Notes: generated by a model not told the origin, from the letters alone. A stretch of 15,311 nucleotides of DNA from Morganella morganii (GCF_003996855.1 NZ_NRQY01000001.1:2085855-2101165); one strand, 5' to 3'; positions 1-9,922 are shown, numbered from the stretch's first letter. A program made the numbers and translations.

Positions 1-1010
1 GTCACGGCCCGCACCTGATTGCAATGGATGCGCATATCGATACCGTGGGTATCGGTAACATCAAAAACTGGGAATTCGACCCGTACGAAGGTATGGAAAA
101 CGACGAAATCATCGGCGGACGCGGTACCTCTGACCAGGAAGGCGGCATGGCATCGATGGTCTATGCCGGTAAAATCATCAAAGATTTAGGTCTGGAAGAT
201 CAGTACACCCTGCTGGTGACCGGGACGGTTCAGGAAGAAGACTGTGATGGCCTGTGCTGGCAGTACATCATCGAGCAGGACAAAATCAGACCGGAATTCG
301 TGGTCAGTACCGAACCGACTGACTGCCAGATTTACCGCGGCCAGCGCGGCCGTATGGAAATCCGCATTGATGTTCCGGGGATCAGCTGCCACGGCTCCGC
401 ACCGGAGCGCGGTGATAACGCTATCTTCAAAATGGGTCCGATTCTCGGCGAATTGCAGGAGCTGTCAAAACGTCTGGCCACTGACGATTTCCTCGGCCAG
501 GGCACACTGACTGTTTCTGAAATTTTCTACACCTCACCGAGCCGCTGTGCGGTTGCTGACAGCTGCGCAGTCTCTATCGACCGCCGTCTGACCTGGGGCG
601 AAACCTGGGAAGGCGCACTGGAAGAAATCCGCGCATTACCGGCTGTCAAAGCCGCGAAAGGCGTGGTCTCTATGTACACCTATGAGCGTGCCTCCTGGAC
701 CGGTCTGGTCTATCCGACAGAGTGCTACTTCCCGACCTGGAAAGTGGAAGAAGATCACTTCACTGTGAAGACACTGGATCGCGCTTTCCGCGGCCTGTTC
801 AACAAAGAGCCGGTTGTTGATAAGTGGACTTTCTCCACCAACGGTGTTTCTATCATGGGTCGTCACGGCATTCCGGTTATCGGTTTTGGTCCGGGCAAAG
901 AGCCTGAAGCTCACGCACCAAACGAAAAAACCTGGAAAAATCATCTGGTTACCTGTGCGGCAATGTATGCGGCCATTCCGTTAAGCTACATGGCTGAACT
1001 GAAAAAATAA
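1..1010 (+). CDS. ygeY: YgeY family M20-type metallohydrolase (5' partial)
   Basis: C-terminal part of a zinc-dependent M20/ArgE-DapE-type hydrolase; the reading frame is open to the window edge (first full codon at 3, reading [11 protein letters not shown]), so the ATG at 24 is internal, not the start. Metal-site motifs are visible: MDAHIDTVG (His/Asp), [10 protein letters not shown] (bridging Asp), VQEEDCDG (catalytic Glu pair), STEPTD, and a C-terminal EAHAPNE His. About 335 residues are present, against about 400 for E. coli YgeY, so some 65 are missing upstream. It is followed by hyuA and yqeA in the order of the E. coli ygeW-yqeA cluster, which published work links to anaerobic purine/urate degradation; the exact substrate is not readable from sequence. 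A hairpin with a T-run lies 13 bp after its stop. Confidence 0.9.
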   Translation, partial: HGPHLIAMDAHIDTVGIGNIKNWEFDPYEGMENDEIIGGRGTSDQEGGMASMVYAGKIIKDLGLEDQYTLLVTGTVQEEDCDGLCWQYIIEQDKIRPEFVVSTEPTDCQIYRGQRGRMEIRIDVPGISCHGSAPERGDNAIFKMGPILGELQELSKRLATDDFLGQGTLTVSEIFYTSPSRCAVADSCAVSIDRRLTWGETWEGALEEIRALPAVKAAKGVVSMYTYERASWTGLVYPTECYFPTWKVEEDHFTVKTLDRAFRGLFNKEPVVDKWTFSTNGVSIMGRHGIPVIGFGPGKEPEAHAPNEKTWKNHLVTCAAMYAAIPLSYMAELKK

Positions 1011-1023
1011 TCTTGTCTTACCG

Positions 1024-1050
1024 GCCCCGTACTGATGTGCGGGGCTTTTT
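1024..1050 (+). terminator. Intercistronic terminator-like hairpin between ygeY and hyuA
   Basis: GCCCCG (1024-1029) pairs with CGGGGC (1040-1045), extended inward by TAC/GTG with one G-U pair and a TGAT loop, and is followed by TTTTT (1046-1050). The hyuA Shine-Dalgarno sequence starts immediately after the T-run. This is the shape of an intrinsic terminator inside the operon, so it may lower hyuA-yqeA expression relative to ygeY or act as an mRNA 3'-end stabiliser. Confidence 0.6.
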
Positions 1051-1064
1051 CAGGAGTACCCCCT

Positions 1065-2456
1065 ATGCGCACACTGATTATCAACGGCACCGTTGTCAAT
1101 GCGGACGGACAATACCGGCAGGATGTTCTGATTGAAAACGGCCTGATCTCACAGGTTGCACCGGATATTGCCCCGGAAACAGACGACCGGGTTATTGATG
1201 CACAGGGATGTTATGTTTTTCCGGGTGGTATTGATGTCCATACCCACTTTAATATTGATGTCGGCCTTGCCCGCAGCTGTGATGATTTTTACACCGGCAC
1301 GCGTGCGGCAGCCTGCGGCGGTACCACCACCATTATCGATCATATGGGATTTGGTCCGGCGGGTTGTTCACTGCACCACCAGCTTGAGAATTATCACCGC
1401 TACGCCAAAGGGCGCGCCGTTATCGACTACAGTTTTCATGGCGTTATCCAGCATATCAATGATGATATTTTAAAGGAAATTCCGCTGATGGTGGCGAACG
1501 GGATCAGCAGCTTCAAACTCTATCTGACTTATCAGTACAAGCTGGATGATCCTGATATTTTACGTGCCCTGCAACAGCTTAACCACGCCGGGGCGCTGAC
1601 CACCGTGCATCCGGAAAATGATGCGGTGATTGCGCAGCGCAAAGCGGAGTTTGTGAAAAAAGGTCAGACCTCGCCGATTTTCCATGCCCTGAGCCGCCCG
1701 GCGGAATGCGAGGCGGAAGCGATAGGCCGGATGATCAATCTCGCCCGGATCTGCGGCAATGCCCCGCTCTATATTGTCCACCTTACCAACGGGTTGGGTC
1801 TCGATTACCTGAAGATGGCGAAAGCCCGCCACCAGCCGGTCTGGATAGAAACCTGCCCGCAGTATCTGTTCCTTGATGAGCGTTGTTATGAGCGCGATGA
1901 CGGCCTGAAGTTTATTCTCAGCCCGCCGCTGCGTAACCGCCGGGAAGCCGATGCCCTGTGGCTGGGTATTGATGACGGCGCGATTGATGTGGTCGCCACC
2001 GACCACTGCACTTTCCCGTATCAGCAGCGCCTGGCGCTGTCCGGCGGGAATTTCACCCGTTGTCCGAATGGCCTGCCGGGTGTTGAAAACCGCATGCTGC
2101 TGCTGTTTTCAGCGGGTGTGATGCAGGGCCGGATTTCACCGGAACACTTTGTTTCCCTGACCAGTGCGATGCCGGCAAAACTGTTTGGCATCTGGCCGGA
2201 GAAAGGCGTGATCCGCCTGGGCGCAGACGGTGATATCACCATTATCGACCCGGCGCAGGAAACCACTATCCGCCATGCGGATCTGCATGATAACGCGGAC
2301 TACAGCCCTTACGAGGGTATGACGGTACAGGGCGCAATCCGCTGCACACTGTCGCGCGGTGAAATTGTTTACCGTGACGGCGAATTTACTGCTGAACCCG
2401 GCCGCGGCCGTTTCCTGAAACGCCGTCCGTTTAAGGCACCGCACCGGTGTTATTAA
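1065..2456 (+). CDS. hyuA: D-hydantoinase / dihydropyrimidinase-type cyclic amidohydrolase HyuA
   Basis: Cytosolic binuclear-metal amidohydrolase that opens cyclic ureides such as 5-substituted hydantoins. With the start at 1065 it has 463 aa, close to the 461 aa of E. coli HyuA. The metal ligands of the family can be placed: H59 and H61 (DVHTHFN), K151, the lysine expected to be carboxylated (SFKLYLT), H182 (TVHPEND), H239 (YIVHLTN) and D313 (VATDHCTF). The start at 1065 is preferred over the upstream ATG at 1035 because AGGAG sits at 1052-1056 with good spacing, the protein then begins with the family-like MRTLIINGTVVNADG, and the upstream ATG lies within the terminator hairpin. It lies between ygeY and the carbamate kinase gene yqeA, which suggests that the ureido product feeds carbamoyl-phosphate formation and ATP recovery; that flow is inferred from context. 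Confidence 0.92.
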   Translation: MRTLIINGTVVNADGQYRQDVLIENGLISQVAPDIAPETDDRVIDAQGCYVFPGGIDVHTHFNIDVGLARSCDDFYTGTRAAACGGTTTIIDHMGFGPAGCSLHHQLENYHRYAKGRAVIDYSFHGVIQHINDDILKEIPLMVANGISSFKLYLTYQYKLDDPDILRALQQLNHAGALTTVHPENDAVIAQRKAEFVKKGQTSPIFHALSRPAECEAEAIGRMINLARICGNAPLYIVHLTNGLGLDYLKMAKARHQPVWIETCPQYLFLDERCYERDDGLKFILSPPLRNRREADALWLGIDDGAIDVVATDHCTFPYQQRLALSGGNFTRCPNGLPGVENRMLLLFSAGVMQGRISPEHFVSLTSAMPAKLFGIWPEKGVIRLGADGDITIIDPAQETTIRHADLHDNADYSPYEGMTVQGAIRCTLSRGEIVYRDGEFTAEPGRGRFLKRRPFKAPHRCY

Positions 2457-2502
2457 TTTTTTCCGATTATCGTTTCAACTAATTCATTACGGGTAAAAAA
2501 GG

Positions 2503-3435
2503 ATGAAAAAAACAATCGTATTAGCACTGGGCGGCAACGCACTGGGAGATGATCTTCCGGGACAGATGGCTGCCGTCAGAACCACCTCTGTCGTGATTGC
2601 CGACCTGATTGCTCAGGGATACCGCGTTGTGGTCACACACGGCAACGGCCCGCAGGTAGGAATGATAACCGGCGCCTTTGAGGCAGCCAGTAAAACTGAA
2701 GCTAAATCACCGGTTCTGCCGATGTCGGTCTGTGTGGCACTGAGCCAGGGATATATCGGTTATGATTTGCAGAACGCACTGCGCGAAGAACTGCTGAACC
2801 GGGGGATCAATAAGCCGGTTGCCACTATCATCACTCAGGTGGAAGTGGATGCCGCAGACCCTTCATTCAAAAACCCGACCAAGCCTATCGGCGCGTTCTA
2901 CAGCAAAGAAGAAGCGGATGCACTGACCCTGAAAGGGTTTGAGATGCGCGAGGATGCGGGCCGTGGTTACCGCTGGGTGGTGTCATCACCGAAACCGGTT
3001 GATATTATTGAAAAAGAAACCGTCAAAGCGATGCTGGATGCGGATCAGCTGGTGATCACCGTCGGCGGCGGCGGAATTCCGGTGCTCCGCGACGGCAATA
3101 AACTGCACGGTGCCAACGCGGTTATCGACAAAGACTGGGCGAGTGCCAAACTGGCAGAGATGATCGATGCGGACATGCTGATTATCCTGACGGCAGTAGA
3201 AAAAATTGCCATCAATTTCGGCAAACCAAACGAGCAGTGGCTGGATAAACTGACCTCTGCGGACGCGCAGCGCTATATCGATGAAAAACATTTTGCGCCG
3301 GGCTCCATGTTACCGAAAGTGGAAGCCGCGCTCTCTTTCAGCCGCAGTAAAAAAGGCCGTCAGGCGCTGATTACATTACTGGATAAAGCCAAAGAGGGTA
3401 TTGAGGGTAAAACCGGTACCGTTATCGGCGACTAA
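2503..3435 (+). CDS. yqeA: Carbamate kinase family protein YqeA
   Basis: Amino-acid-kinase-fold enzyme of 310 aa, the usual length for carbamate kinase, which makes ATP from carbamoyl phosphate and ADP. Seen in sequence: an N-terminal phosphate-binding ALGGNALG, VVTHGNGPQVG, the VITVGGGGIPV glycine loop, a conserved internal VIDKDWASAKLAE, and a C-terminal LPKVEAALSF segment. It starts 46 bp after hyuA on the same strand; an A/G-rich stretch (aaaaaagg) directly abuts the ATG, a tight ribosome-site arrangement, but the N-terminus MKKTIVLALGGNALG fits the family. A strong terminator follows at 3452-3481, so this looks like the last gene of the operon in this organism, whereas E. coli continues with yqeB, yqeC and ssnA nearby. 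Confidence 0.93.
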   Translation: MKKTIVLALGGNALGDDLPGQMAAVRTTSVVIADLIAQGYRVVVTHGNGPQVGMITGAFEAASKTEAKSPVLPMSVCVALSQGYIGYDLQNALREELLNRGINKPVATIITQVEVDAADPSFKNPTKPIGAFYSKEEADALTLKGFEMREDAGRGYRWVVSSPKPVDIIEKETVKAMLDADQLVITVGGGGIPVLRDGNKLHGANAVIDKDWASAKLAEMIDADMLIILTAVEKIAINFGKPNEQWLDKLTSADAQRYIDEKHFAPGSMLPKVEAALSFSRSKKGRQALITLLDKAKEGIEGKTGTVIGD

Positions 3436-3451
3436 TCTTTCCTGCTATTAT

Positions 3452-3481
3452 AAACGGCCGGGATTCCCGGCCGTTTGTTTT
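3452..3481 (+). terminator. Rho-independent terminator after yqeA
   Basis: Perfect 11-bp stem: AAACGGCCGGG (3452-3462), loop ATT, CCCGGCCGTTT (3466-3476), followed by GTTTT. It lies between the convergent yqeA and DUF4139 genes and, being symmetrical, may also act on the opposite strand, where the trailing T-run is weaker. Confidence 0.92.
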
Positions 3482-3492
3482 ACCGGCAATAA

Positions 3493-5118
3493 TTATAAAC
3501 CGTTAACGGGTTTATCTTTCGGGTATTTCAGCGTGTAATTCAGCGGCAGTTCTATCACCTGCTGCGGCTTCAGTTCCACTTTCCATTCCACTTCACCGGT
3601 CTGTTTGTTCACCGTGCCCTCACCCGTTGAAACATCTTTCACCAGGATATTGGTGTCCTGACTGACCGGGATCTGGTCAAATACCGTCACCACCAGCGGC
3701 GCTTTGGCAAAAGAGGACAAGGTGATCACATACCCCTCGGTCTGCTCAACCGCAGAGTCCAGAATACCCGGCTGTTTTGTCAGCTTATTGTCCACCTTGC
3801 GGCTGACCTGAATATCTTTATTCATGCCGAACGGCAGTTCCAGTTCATTTGTGATCAGGCCGGAATCAATATAAGTCTGCCCGATATAGCGGTTATCAAA
3901 ATAGATATTTGCCTTACCGCTGAGCAGATTCAGCGCCGGTGCATTTTCCACAATCGCCTGTAAATACACATGCTCATCTATCTTCGGCCGTGTGATATAG
4001 CGGTATTTTCCGTCCAGAGCCGTCTGTTTGATGGTCAGTGAACGGGATTCCGGGACTGACGGCAGGGAATAAGGCCTGTCGATGGAATAGGTCAGGCTGA
4101 TACCGTTACTTTCTGCGGTTATAAATGATGATATTCCGCCGGCAGGGGCTTTTTTCACCTGACGGTTACGGCTGTAATCCGCATCTGCCATCATAACCGG
4201 CGCCGGTGCTGCTGCCATTTCGGCCAGCACGCCATACTCTTTCATCACAGATAAATACCACGGATAAAGCTGCGGCGGTGCAATACTCTGCACCGGATCT
4301 GCGGATGACAGCACCAGATCCACCTGCTCCCAGTCAATACCGGTATTCTGGATTACGTCCGCTTTATAGCTCAGTGTCACCGGCTTATCCATACCCGCAC
4401 TGCGGATATCATAGGACGGCGCCCAGGCCGCATCCGGCGTGATGTAGTCAATATCCAGCTCAGCAGTCACCGCTTTTTTCGCCGATACATTCAATACCAG
4501 CTGAGTACGGCGCTCCTTAAACTGCGCGATTTTCTCTTCATACTGCGCTTTCAGCAGTGTCAGTGCGTCGGTTTTTTCTTTGATTTGCCGTGTATATTCC
4601 AGTTGCTCCGCATAGATTTTTGCCATCTGACTGCGGATAAAATCCAGCTTCTGCACGGATTGTTCCTGTGTCAGCGGTGCACCGCCGGTGCCGAAGAAAT
4701 TTTGATCACGCAGCAGGCCGAGCTGCTCGTTATTGACTTCGGTCTGCATATTCAGCTGCTGAATCGCCAGATCCTGTTCCTCAATCAGTGCCTTCATCGC
4801 ATTGATGTCGTCTGAATACGCCGGCTTTTCAATTTCGCTGCGCAGATTGATGGACTGAATAATGACATCATCATTATCCAGCATAACTGATAAGCTGCCC
4901 GGATTAATATTTCCGGCCACATTTGTCAGGATAACATCACTGTCACCGGCAGGCAGATTCAGTGTTGTGCTGTTACTCAGCTCTGCCCCGCGCAGGAAAA
5001 TTGTGGCTTTGTTAAGTTTTACATCCTGAACAATTACATTCGGTTTGCCCGCAGCTGCGGCGGTTACCGCCATACCGGCGATCAGCAGGGTACTTTTAAC
5101 GCCAAAGGTTAATTCCAT
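3493..5118 (-). CDS. Exported DUF4139 / mucoidy-inhibitor MuiA family protein
   Basis: 541-aa protein with an N-terminal signal sequence (hydrophobic LLIAGMAVTAAAA at about residues 11-23, probable cleavage after the Ala run), so probably periplasmic or surface. Next comes a DUF4140-like beta domain (VIVQDVKLNKATIFLRGAEL), a charged helical stretch at roughly 105-205 likely to form a coiled coil, and a C-terminal DUF4139 domain beginning near ELDIDYITPDAAWAPSYD and ending in a beta-rich LKPQQVIELPLNYTLKYP. This architecture is shared by MuiA-type proteins, whose molecular role is unsettled; the 'mucoidy inhibitor' name is historical. The start at 5118 has GGGAG about 8 nt upstream. The gene stands alone, convergent with yqeA and divergent from niaP. 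The family is clear; the function is unknown. Confidence 0.85.
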   Translation of the reverse strand: MELTFGVKSTLLIAGMAVTAAAAGKPNVIVQDVKLNKATIFLRGAELSNSTTLNLPAGDSDVILTNVAGNINPGSLSVMLDNDDVIIQSINLRSEIEKPAYSDDINAMKALIEEQDLAIQQLNMQTEVNNEQLGLLRDQNFFGTGGAPLTQEQSVQKLDFIRSQMAKIYAEQLEYTRQIKEKTDALTLLKAQYEEKIAQFKERRTQLVLNVSAKKAVTAELDIDYITPDAAWAPSYDIRSAGMDKPVTLSYKADVIQNTGIDWEQVDLVLSSADPVQSIAPPQLYPWYLSVMKEYGVLAEMAAAPAPVMMADADYSRNRQVKKAPAGGISSFITAESNGISLTYSIDRPYSLPSVPESRSLTIKQTALDGKYRYITRPKIDEHVYLQAIVENAPALNLLSGKANIYFDNRYIGQTYIDSGLITNELELPFGMNKDIQVSRKVDNKLTKQPGILDSAVEQTEGYVITLSSFAKAPLVVTVFDQIPVSQDTNILVKDVSTGEGTVNKQTGEVEWKVELKPQQVIELPLNYTLKYPKDKPVNGL

Positions 5119-5377
5119 TACTTAACTCCCTGATTATTATCATCACGATTCCGGCATCGTATACCGGCAGACGGCTGTGTGCACCATAACACTTCATAAT
5201 AGAACAGCTGCCGTAACGAAGATAACGGAATAACCTTAAAAGCGCGGCTGCCCGCCGTTTCCCGTACTTTTTATATGTTACCGTCTCTTTAAAACGGTAT
5301 TTTATGATTAACATTTGTGCTTTTATTGTTTAGTATACTAAACACACTTCTTCTGACGGATAAAAAAGGTCGCAACC
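5119..5377. other. Divergent intergenic region, DUF4139 gene / niaP
   Basis: 259 bp without a credible gene. It must carry the promoters of both flanking genes. The niaP-proximal end holds the NadR palindrome described separately. A short ORF running leftward here (5314-5096) has biased composition, no convincing ribosome site and no recognisable domain, and was not called. Confidence 0.6.
5308..5344 (+). promoter_or_regulatory. NadR operator over the niaP promoter
   Basis: A perfect 18-bp palindrome, TGTTTAGTATACTAAACA, occupies 5327-5344. It matches the published enterobacterial NadR box TGTTTA-N6-TAAACA exactly in both half sites. TTAACA at 5308-5313 with a 17-bp spacer gives a weak -10 at 5331-5336 (TAGTAT), so the operator covers the -10 region, as expected for repression by NadR at high NAD. 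The niaP ATG lies 33 bp downstream of the operator. The palindrome is seen; NadR as the binder is inferred from the consensus and from the vitamin B3 role of the gene. Confidence 0.88.
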
Positions 5378-6607
5378 ATGACGACACTCCGGACACACAC
5401 GGCGGCGTCAGCCACCTCACGTAACAAGCTGTTATGGATAGCCGGGATGGGCTGGACATTTGATGCCATGGATGTCGGATTGCTGGCGTTTCTGCTGGCG
5501 GCCTTACAGGCCGACTGGGGGCTGAGTGCCTCACAACTCGGCTGGATCGGCAGCCTCAATGCCGCCGGAATGGCCGTGGGTGCCTTCATTTTCGGTATTA
5601 TGGCGGACAGAAAAGGCCGCAAACCGGTGTTTATTCTCACCCTGCTGCTGTTCAGTCTCGGCTCTGGTCTGACGGCCATCGCCGGTTCGCTGGCCGTCGT
5701 TCTGGTGCTGCGCTTTTTTATCGGCATGGGGCTGGGCGGAGAGCTGCCGGTGGCCTCCACGCTGGTCAGTGAGAGCGTAGCCCCTCACGAGCGCGGCCGC
5801 GTGGTCGTGCTGCTGGAAAGTTTCTGGGCCGTGGGCTGGCTGATTGCCGCGCTGATTGCCTATTATGTTATCCCGGATTACGGCTGGCGCACCGCGATGC
5901 TGCTCAGCGCCCTGCCTGCACTGTATGCGCTCTGGCTGCGGGCAAAACTGCCGGAACCGGTATCCCGCTATACCGCGCAGGAGCGCCCGAAACTCACCGT
6001 GGCACAATCGATGGCGCTGATCTGGTCACCGCAGTACCGCCGCGCCACCCTGATGCTGTGGATACTGTGGTTCTGTGTGGTGTTTTCCTATTACGGCATT
6101 TTTCTCTGGCTGCCCGGCGTGGCGATCCTCAAAGGATTCAGTCTGATAAAAAGCTTCCAGTATGTGCTGATCATGACACTCGCTCAGTTACCCGGCTATT
6201 TCAGTGCCGCCTGGCTGATTGAACGTTACGGCCGGAAATTTGTGCTGGTGACTTACCTCGCCGGGACAGCAATCAGTGCTTACGGGTTCAGTTGCGCGGA
6301 AACCGCCACGGCGCTGGTCATTTCAGGCATGCTGCTCTCATTCTTTAACCTCGGTGCCTGGGGCGCGCTCTACGCCTACACGCCTGAGCAGTATCCGGAC
6401 AGTGTCCGCGCCACCGGTGCGGGAACCGCCACAGCTATCGGACGGATTGGCGGGATACTGGGGCCGCTGCTGGCCGGTTATCTGATTCAGTATCAGTTTG
6501 CTGTCAGCACCATTTTCCTGATCTTCAGTGCCGCTGTAGTGATCGCCATTCTCGCGGTGCTCTTCCTCGGTACGGAAACCCGTAACCGCGAACTCAGTAC
6601 TATTTAA
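5378..6607 (+). CDS. niaP: Nicotinate/nicotinamide-type MFS transporter NiaP
   Basis: 409-aa inner-membrane major facilitator with about 12 hydrophobic segments, expected to import niacin. Seen: the N-terminal WIAGMGWTFDAMDVGLL motif of the NiaP/aromatic-acid-H+ symporter branch, the TM2-TM3 loop GIMADRKGRKPVF, GMGLGGELPVASTLVSE in TM4-5, PHERGR after TM5, and a second-half ERYGRKFVL loop. AAGGT about 8 nt upstream supports the ATG at 5378. The substrate call rests on two independent lines: resemblance to NiaP, and the perfect NadR operator just upstream, which ties the gene to NAD salvage. Without the operator it could be read as a generic aromatic-acid or sugar-type MFS protein. Confidence 0.88.
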   Translation: MTTLRTHTAASATSRNKLLWIAGMGWTFDAMDVGLLAFLLAALQADWGLSASQLGWIGSLNAAGMAVGAFIFGIMADRKGRKPVFILTLLLFSLGSGLTAIAGSLAVVLVLRFFIGMGLGGELPVASTLVSESVAPHERGRVVVLLESFWAVGWLIAALIAYYVIPDYGWRTAMLLSALPALYALWLRAKLPEPVSRYTAQERPKLTVAQSMALIWSPQYRRATLMLWILWFCVVFSYYGIFLWLPGVAILKGFSLIKSFQYVLIMTLAQLPGYFSAAWLIERYGRKFVLVTYLAGTAISAYGFSCAETATALVISGMLLSFFNLGAWGALYAYTPEQYPDSVRATGAGTATAIGRIGGILGPLLAGYLIQYQFAVSTIFLIFSAAVVIAILAVLFLGTETRNRELSTI

Positions 6608-6613
6608 AAACAC

Positions 6614-6640
6614 ACTGACGGCGGTTATTCCGCCGTCAGT
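6614..6640 (+). terminator. Stable hairpin after niaP
   Basis: Perfect 11-bp stem ACTGACGGCGG (6614-6624), loop TTATT, CCGCCGTCAGT (6630-6640), starting 6 bp after the niaP stop codon. There is an A-run before it but no T-run after it on the + strand, so it is either a weak terminator or a 3'-end protecting hairpin. Confidence 0.6.
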
Positions 6641-6697
6641 ACCTGATACAGCGCAGGGTTATCGCAGTACTTTCTCCCTTTTACCGCCGCAGGCGCG

Positions 6698-6703
6698 TAT
6701 AAT
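6698..6703 (+). promoter_or_regulatory. Candidate -10 box for kptA
   Basis: A consensus TATAAT lies 52 bp before the kptA start codon. No good -35 element is found at normal spacing (TCCCTT at 6675-6680), so this is only a candidate. Confidence 0.3.
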
Positions 6704-6755
6704 TCATCCATGATGTCACCGCCGGATCGCCGGCAAAAACTGTAAAATAAACACG

Positions 6756-7307
6756 ATGAATCAATACGATAAAATCAGTAAATTTCTGAGCTATGTCCTG
6801 AGGCACAAACCGGAATCCATCGGGATCAGCCTCGACGGTGAGGGCTGGACAGATATTGCCGCACTGCTGCGTCAGGCCGCTGTTCACGGCACACCGTTTG
6901 ATCGCGGAGCACTGGATGAGGTAGTGCAGACCAATGACAAAAAACAGTTTACGATCTCATCTGATGGTATGTATATCCGCGCGGCACAGGGGCACTCCGC
7001 CGGGCAGGTGGCGATAGATTATCCGCCGCAGACACCGCCGGACACACTTTATCACGGCACAGCTATCCGGTTTATCAGTGATATCTGTGAGCTGGGGCTG
7101 ATTGCCGGATCACGGCATTATGTACACCTCAGTGCGGATGAAGATACCGCGCTGACGGTCGGAGCCCGTCACGGCAAGCCGGTGGTGCTCACCATTGCCG
7201 CCGGGGAGATGCATAAAACCGGTTATCCGTTCTATCTGGCGGATAACGGCGTCTGGCTGACGCCGCATGTACCGATAAAATACCTGTCGCAGAAAAAACC
7301 CGGCTGA
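6756..7307 (+). CDS. kptA: RNA 2'-phosphotransferase (Tpt1/KptA family)
   Basis: 183-aa cytosolic enzyme that transfers an internal RNA 2'-phosphate to NAD+, releasing nicotinamide and ADP-ribose 1''-2''-cyclic phosphate. The N-terminal winged-helix half begins with the invariant LSYVLRHKP (R16, H17); R75 lies in [13 protein letters not shown] (99-102) is the NAD-site motif; and R120 lies in SRHYVHLS, completing the Arg-His-Arg-Arg set expected of an active enzyme. C-terminal [13 protein letters not shown] is also typical. The length is normal. The ribosome site is weak (A-rich, no clear AGGAG), but the conserved N-terminus fixes the start. Bacterial homologues have no settled physiological substrate, since bacteria lack the yeast-type tRNA splicing pathway. 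Its position after the NAD-linked niaP may be coincidence. Confidence 0.93.
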   Translation: MNQYDKISKFLSYVLRHKPESIGISLDGEGWTDIAALLRQAAVHGTPFDRGALDEVVQTNDKKQFTISSDGMYIRAAQGHSAGQVAIDYPPQTPPDTLYHGTAIRFISDICELGLIAGSRHYVHLSADEDTALTVGARHGKPVVLTIAAGEMHKTGYPFYLADNGVWLTPHVPIKYLSQKKPG

Positions 7308-7315
7308 CCGGGTTT
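7292..7315 (-). terminator. Bidirectional terminator overlapping the kptA and fghA stop codons
   Basis: AAACCCGG (7296-7303), loop CTGA, CCGGGTTT (7308-7315) form a perfect 8-bp stem. The kptA stop TGA is the loop itself (7305-7307), and the fghA stop codon (7314-7316 on the other strand) overlaps the outer stem. Read on the minus strand the hairpin runs into TTTTTT, so it is best suited to ending the frmA-fghA transcript. Confidence 0.82.
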
Positions 7316-8147
7316 ATGCGTTGAGACGTGCCGCATGCCAGGCAATATGATCCGCGATGAAACTCGCAATGAAGTAATAGCTGTGATCATAACCGGCATG
7401 CACACGGATGGTGTGCGGGATAGTGTGCGTTTCACAGGCGGATTTCAGTAAACCGGTTTTCAGCTGCTTACTGAAGAACGTATCCGCAAGCCCCTGATCA
7501 ACCAACACATCCGCGACGCGGTGACCGGATTCGATCAGTTTGACCGCATCATACTGTTCCCACGCCGCTTTATCCTCTCCCAGATAGGCAGAGAAGGCTT
7601 TTTCGCCCCACGGCACCTGCGACGACGGTGACACAATCGGTGCGAACGCTGACACACTGAGGAACGCCTCCGGATTACGCAGTGCCAGCACCAGAGCGCC
7701 GTGTCCGCCCATCGAGTGCCCGCAGATACTGCGTTTTTCCGACGTGCCGAAATGCCCTGTCACCAGGGTATGCAGCTCATCCAGAATGTAATCGTACATC
7801 TGATAATGTTCCTGCCACGGTTCCTGTGTGGCATTGACATAAAACCCGGCGCCCTGCCCGAGATCGTACTCTTTATCATCGGCCACCTGACTGCCGCGCG
7901 GACTGGTATCCGGCGCGACAATCACCAGGCCGTGCTCCGCCGCGTAACGCTGCGCCCCGGCCTTGGTGATAAAATTCTGCTCGTTGCAGGTCAGTCCGGA
8001 GAGCCAGTACAGCACCGGACATTTCTCTGTTTTTGCCTGCGGCGGCAGAAACACGGAGAAAGTCATCAGCGTACTGGTCACCGCAGAGTGATGACGCCAG
8101 ACTTCCTGGCTGCCGCCGAAACAAACGTGGTGTTCAATCCGTTCCAT
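7314..8147 (-). CDS. fghA: S-formylglutathione hydrolase
   Basis: 277-aa serine esterase of the esterase D family, hydrolysing S-formylglutathione to formate and glutathione, the second step of glutathione-dependent formaldehyde detoxification. The nucleophile S145 sits in ICGHSMGGHGAL, D222 in VDQGLADTFF is the probable triad acid, and H255 in AGYDHSYYF the triad base; SGLTCNEQNF near residue 50 supplies the oxyanion region. The length equals that of E. coli FrmB and YeiG. GGGAGA lies 5 nt before the ATG. It starts 21 nt after the frmA stop codon on the same strand, so the two are co-transcribed. It could equally be named frmB; the reaction is secure. Confidence 0.95.
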   Translation of the reverse strand: MERIEHHVCFGGSQEVWRHHSAVTSTLMTFSVFLPPQAKTEKCPVLYWLSGLTCNEQNFITKAGAQRYAAEHGLVIVAPDTSPRGSQVADDKEYDLGQGAGFYVNATQEPWQEHYQMYDYILDELHTLVTGHFGTSEKRSICGHSMGGHGALVLALRNPEAFLSVSAFAPIVSPSSQVPWGEKAFSAYLGEDKAAWEQYDAVKLIESGHRVADVLVDQGLADTFFSKQLKTGLLKSACETHTIPHTIRVHAGYDHSYYFIASFIADHIAWHAARLNA

Positions 8148-8168
8148 AGTATCTCCCTGAATACGTTA

Positions 8169-9914
<1,746 letters not shown>

Positions 9915-9922
9915 GGGATACA

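Noticed and set aside
1035..1064. Upstream ATG for hyuA at 1035
   Set aside because: It lies inside the intercistronic hairpin, lacks a ribosome site, and adds residues not typical of the family.
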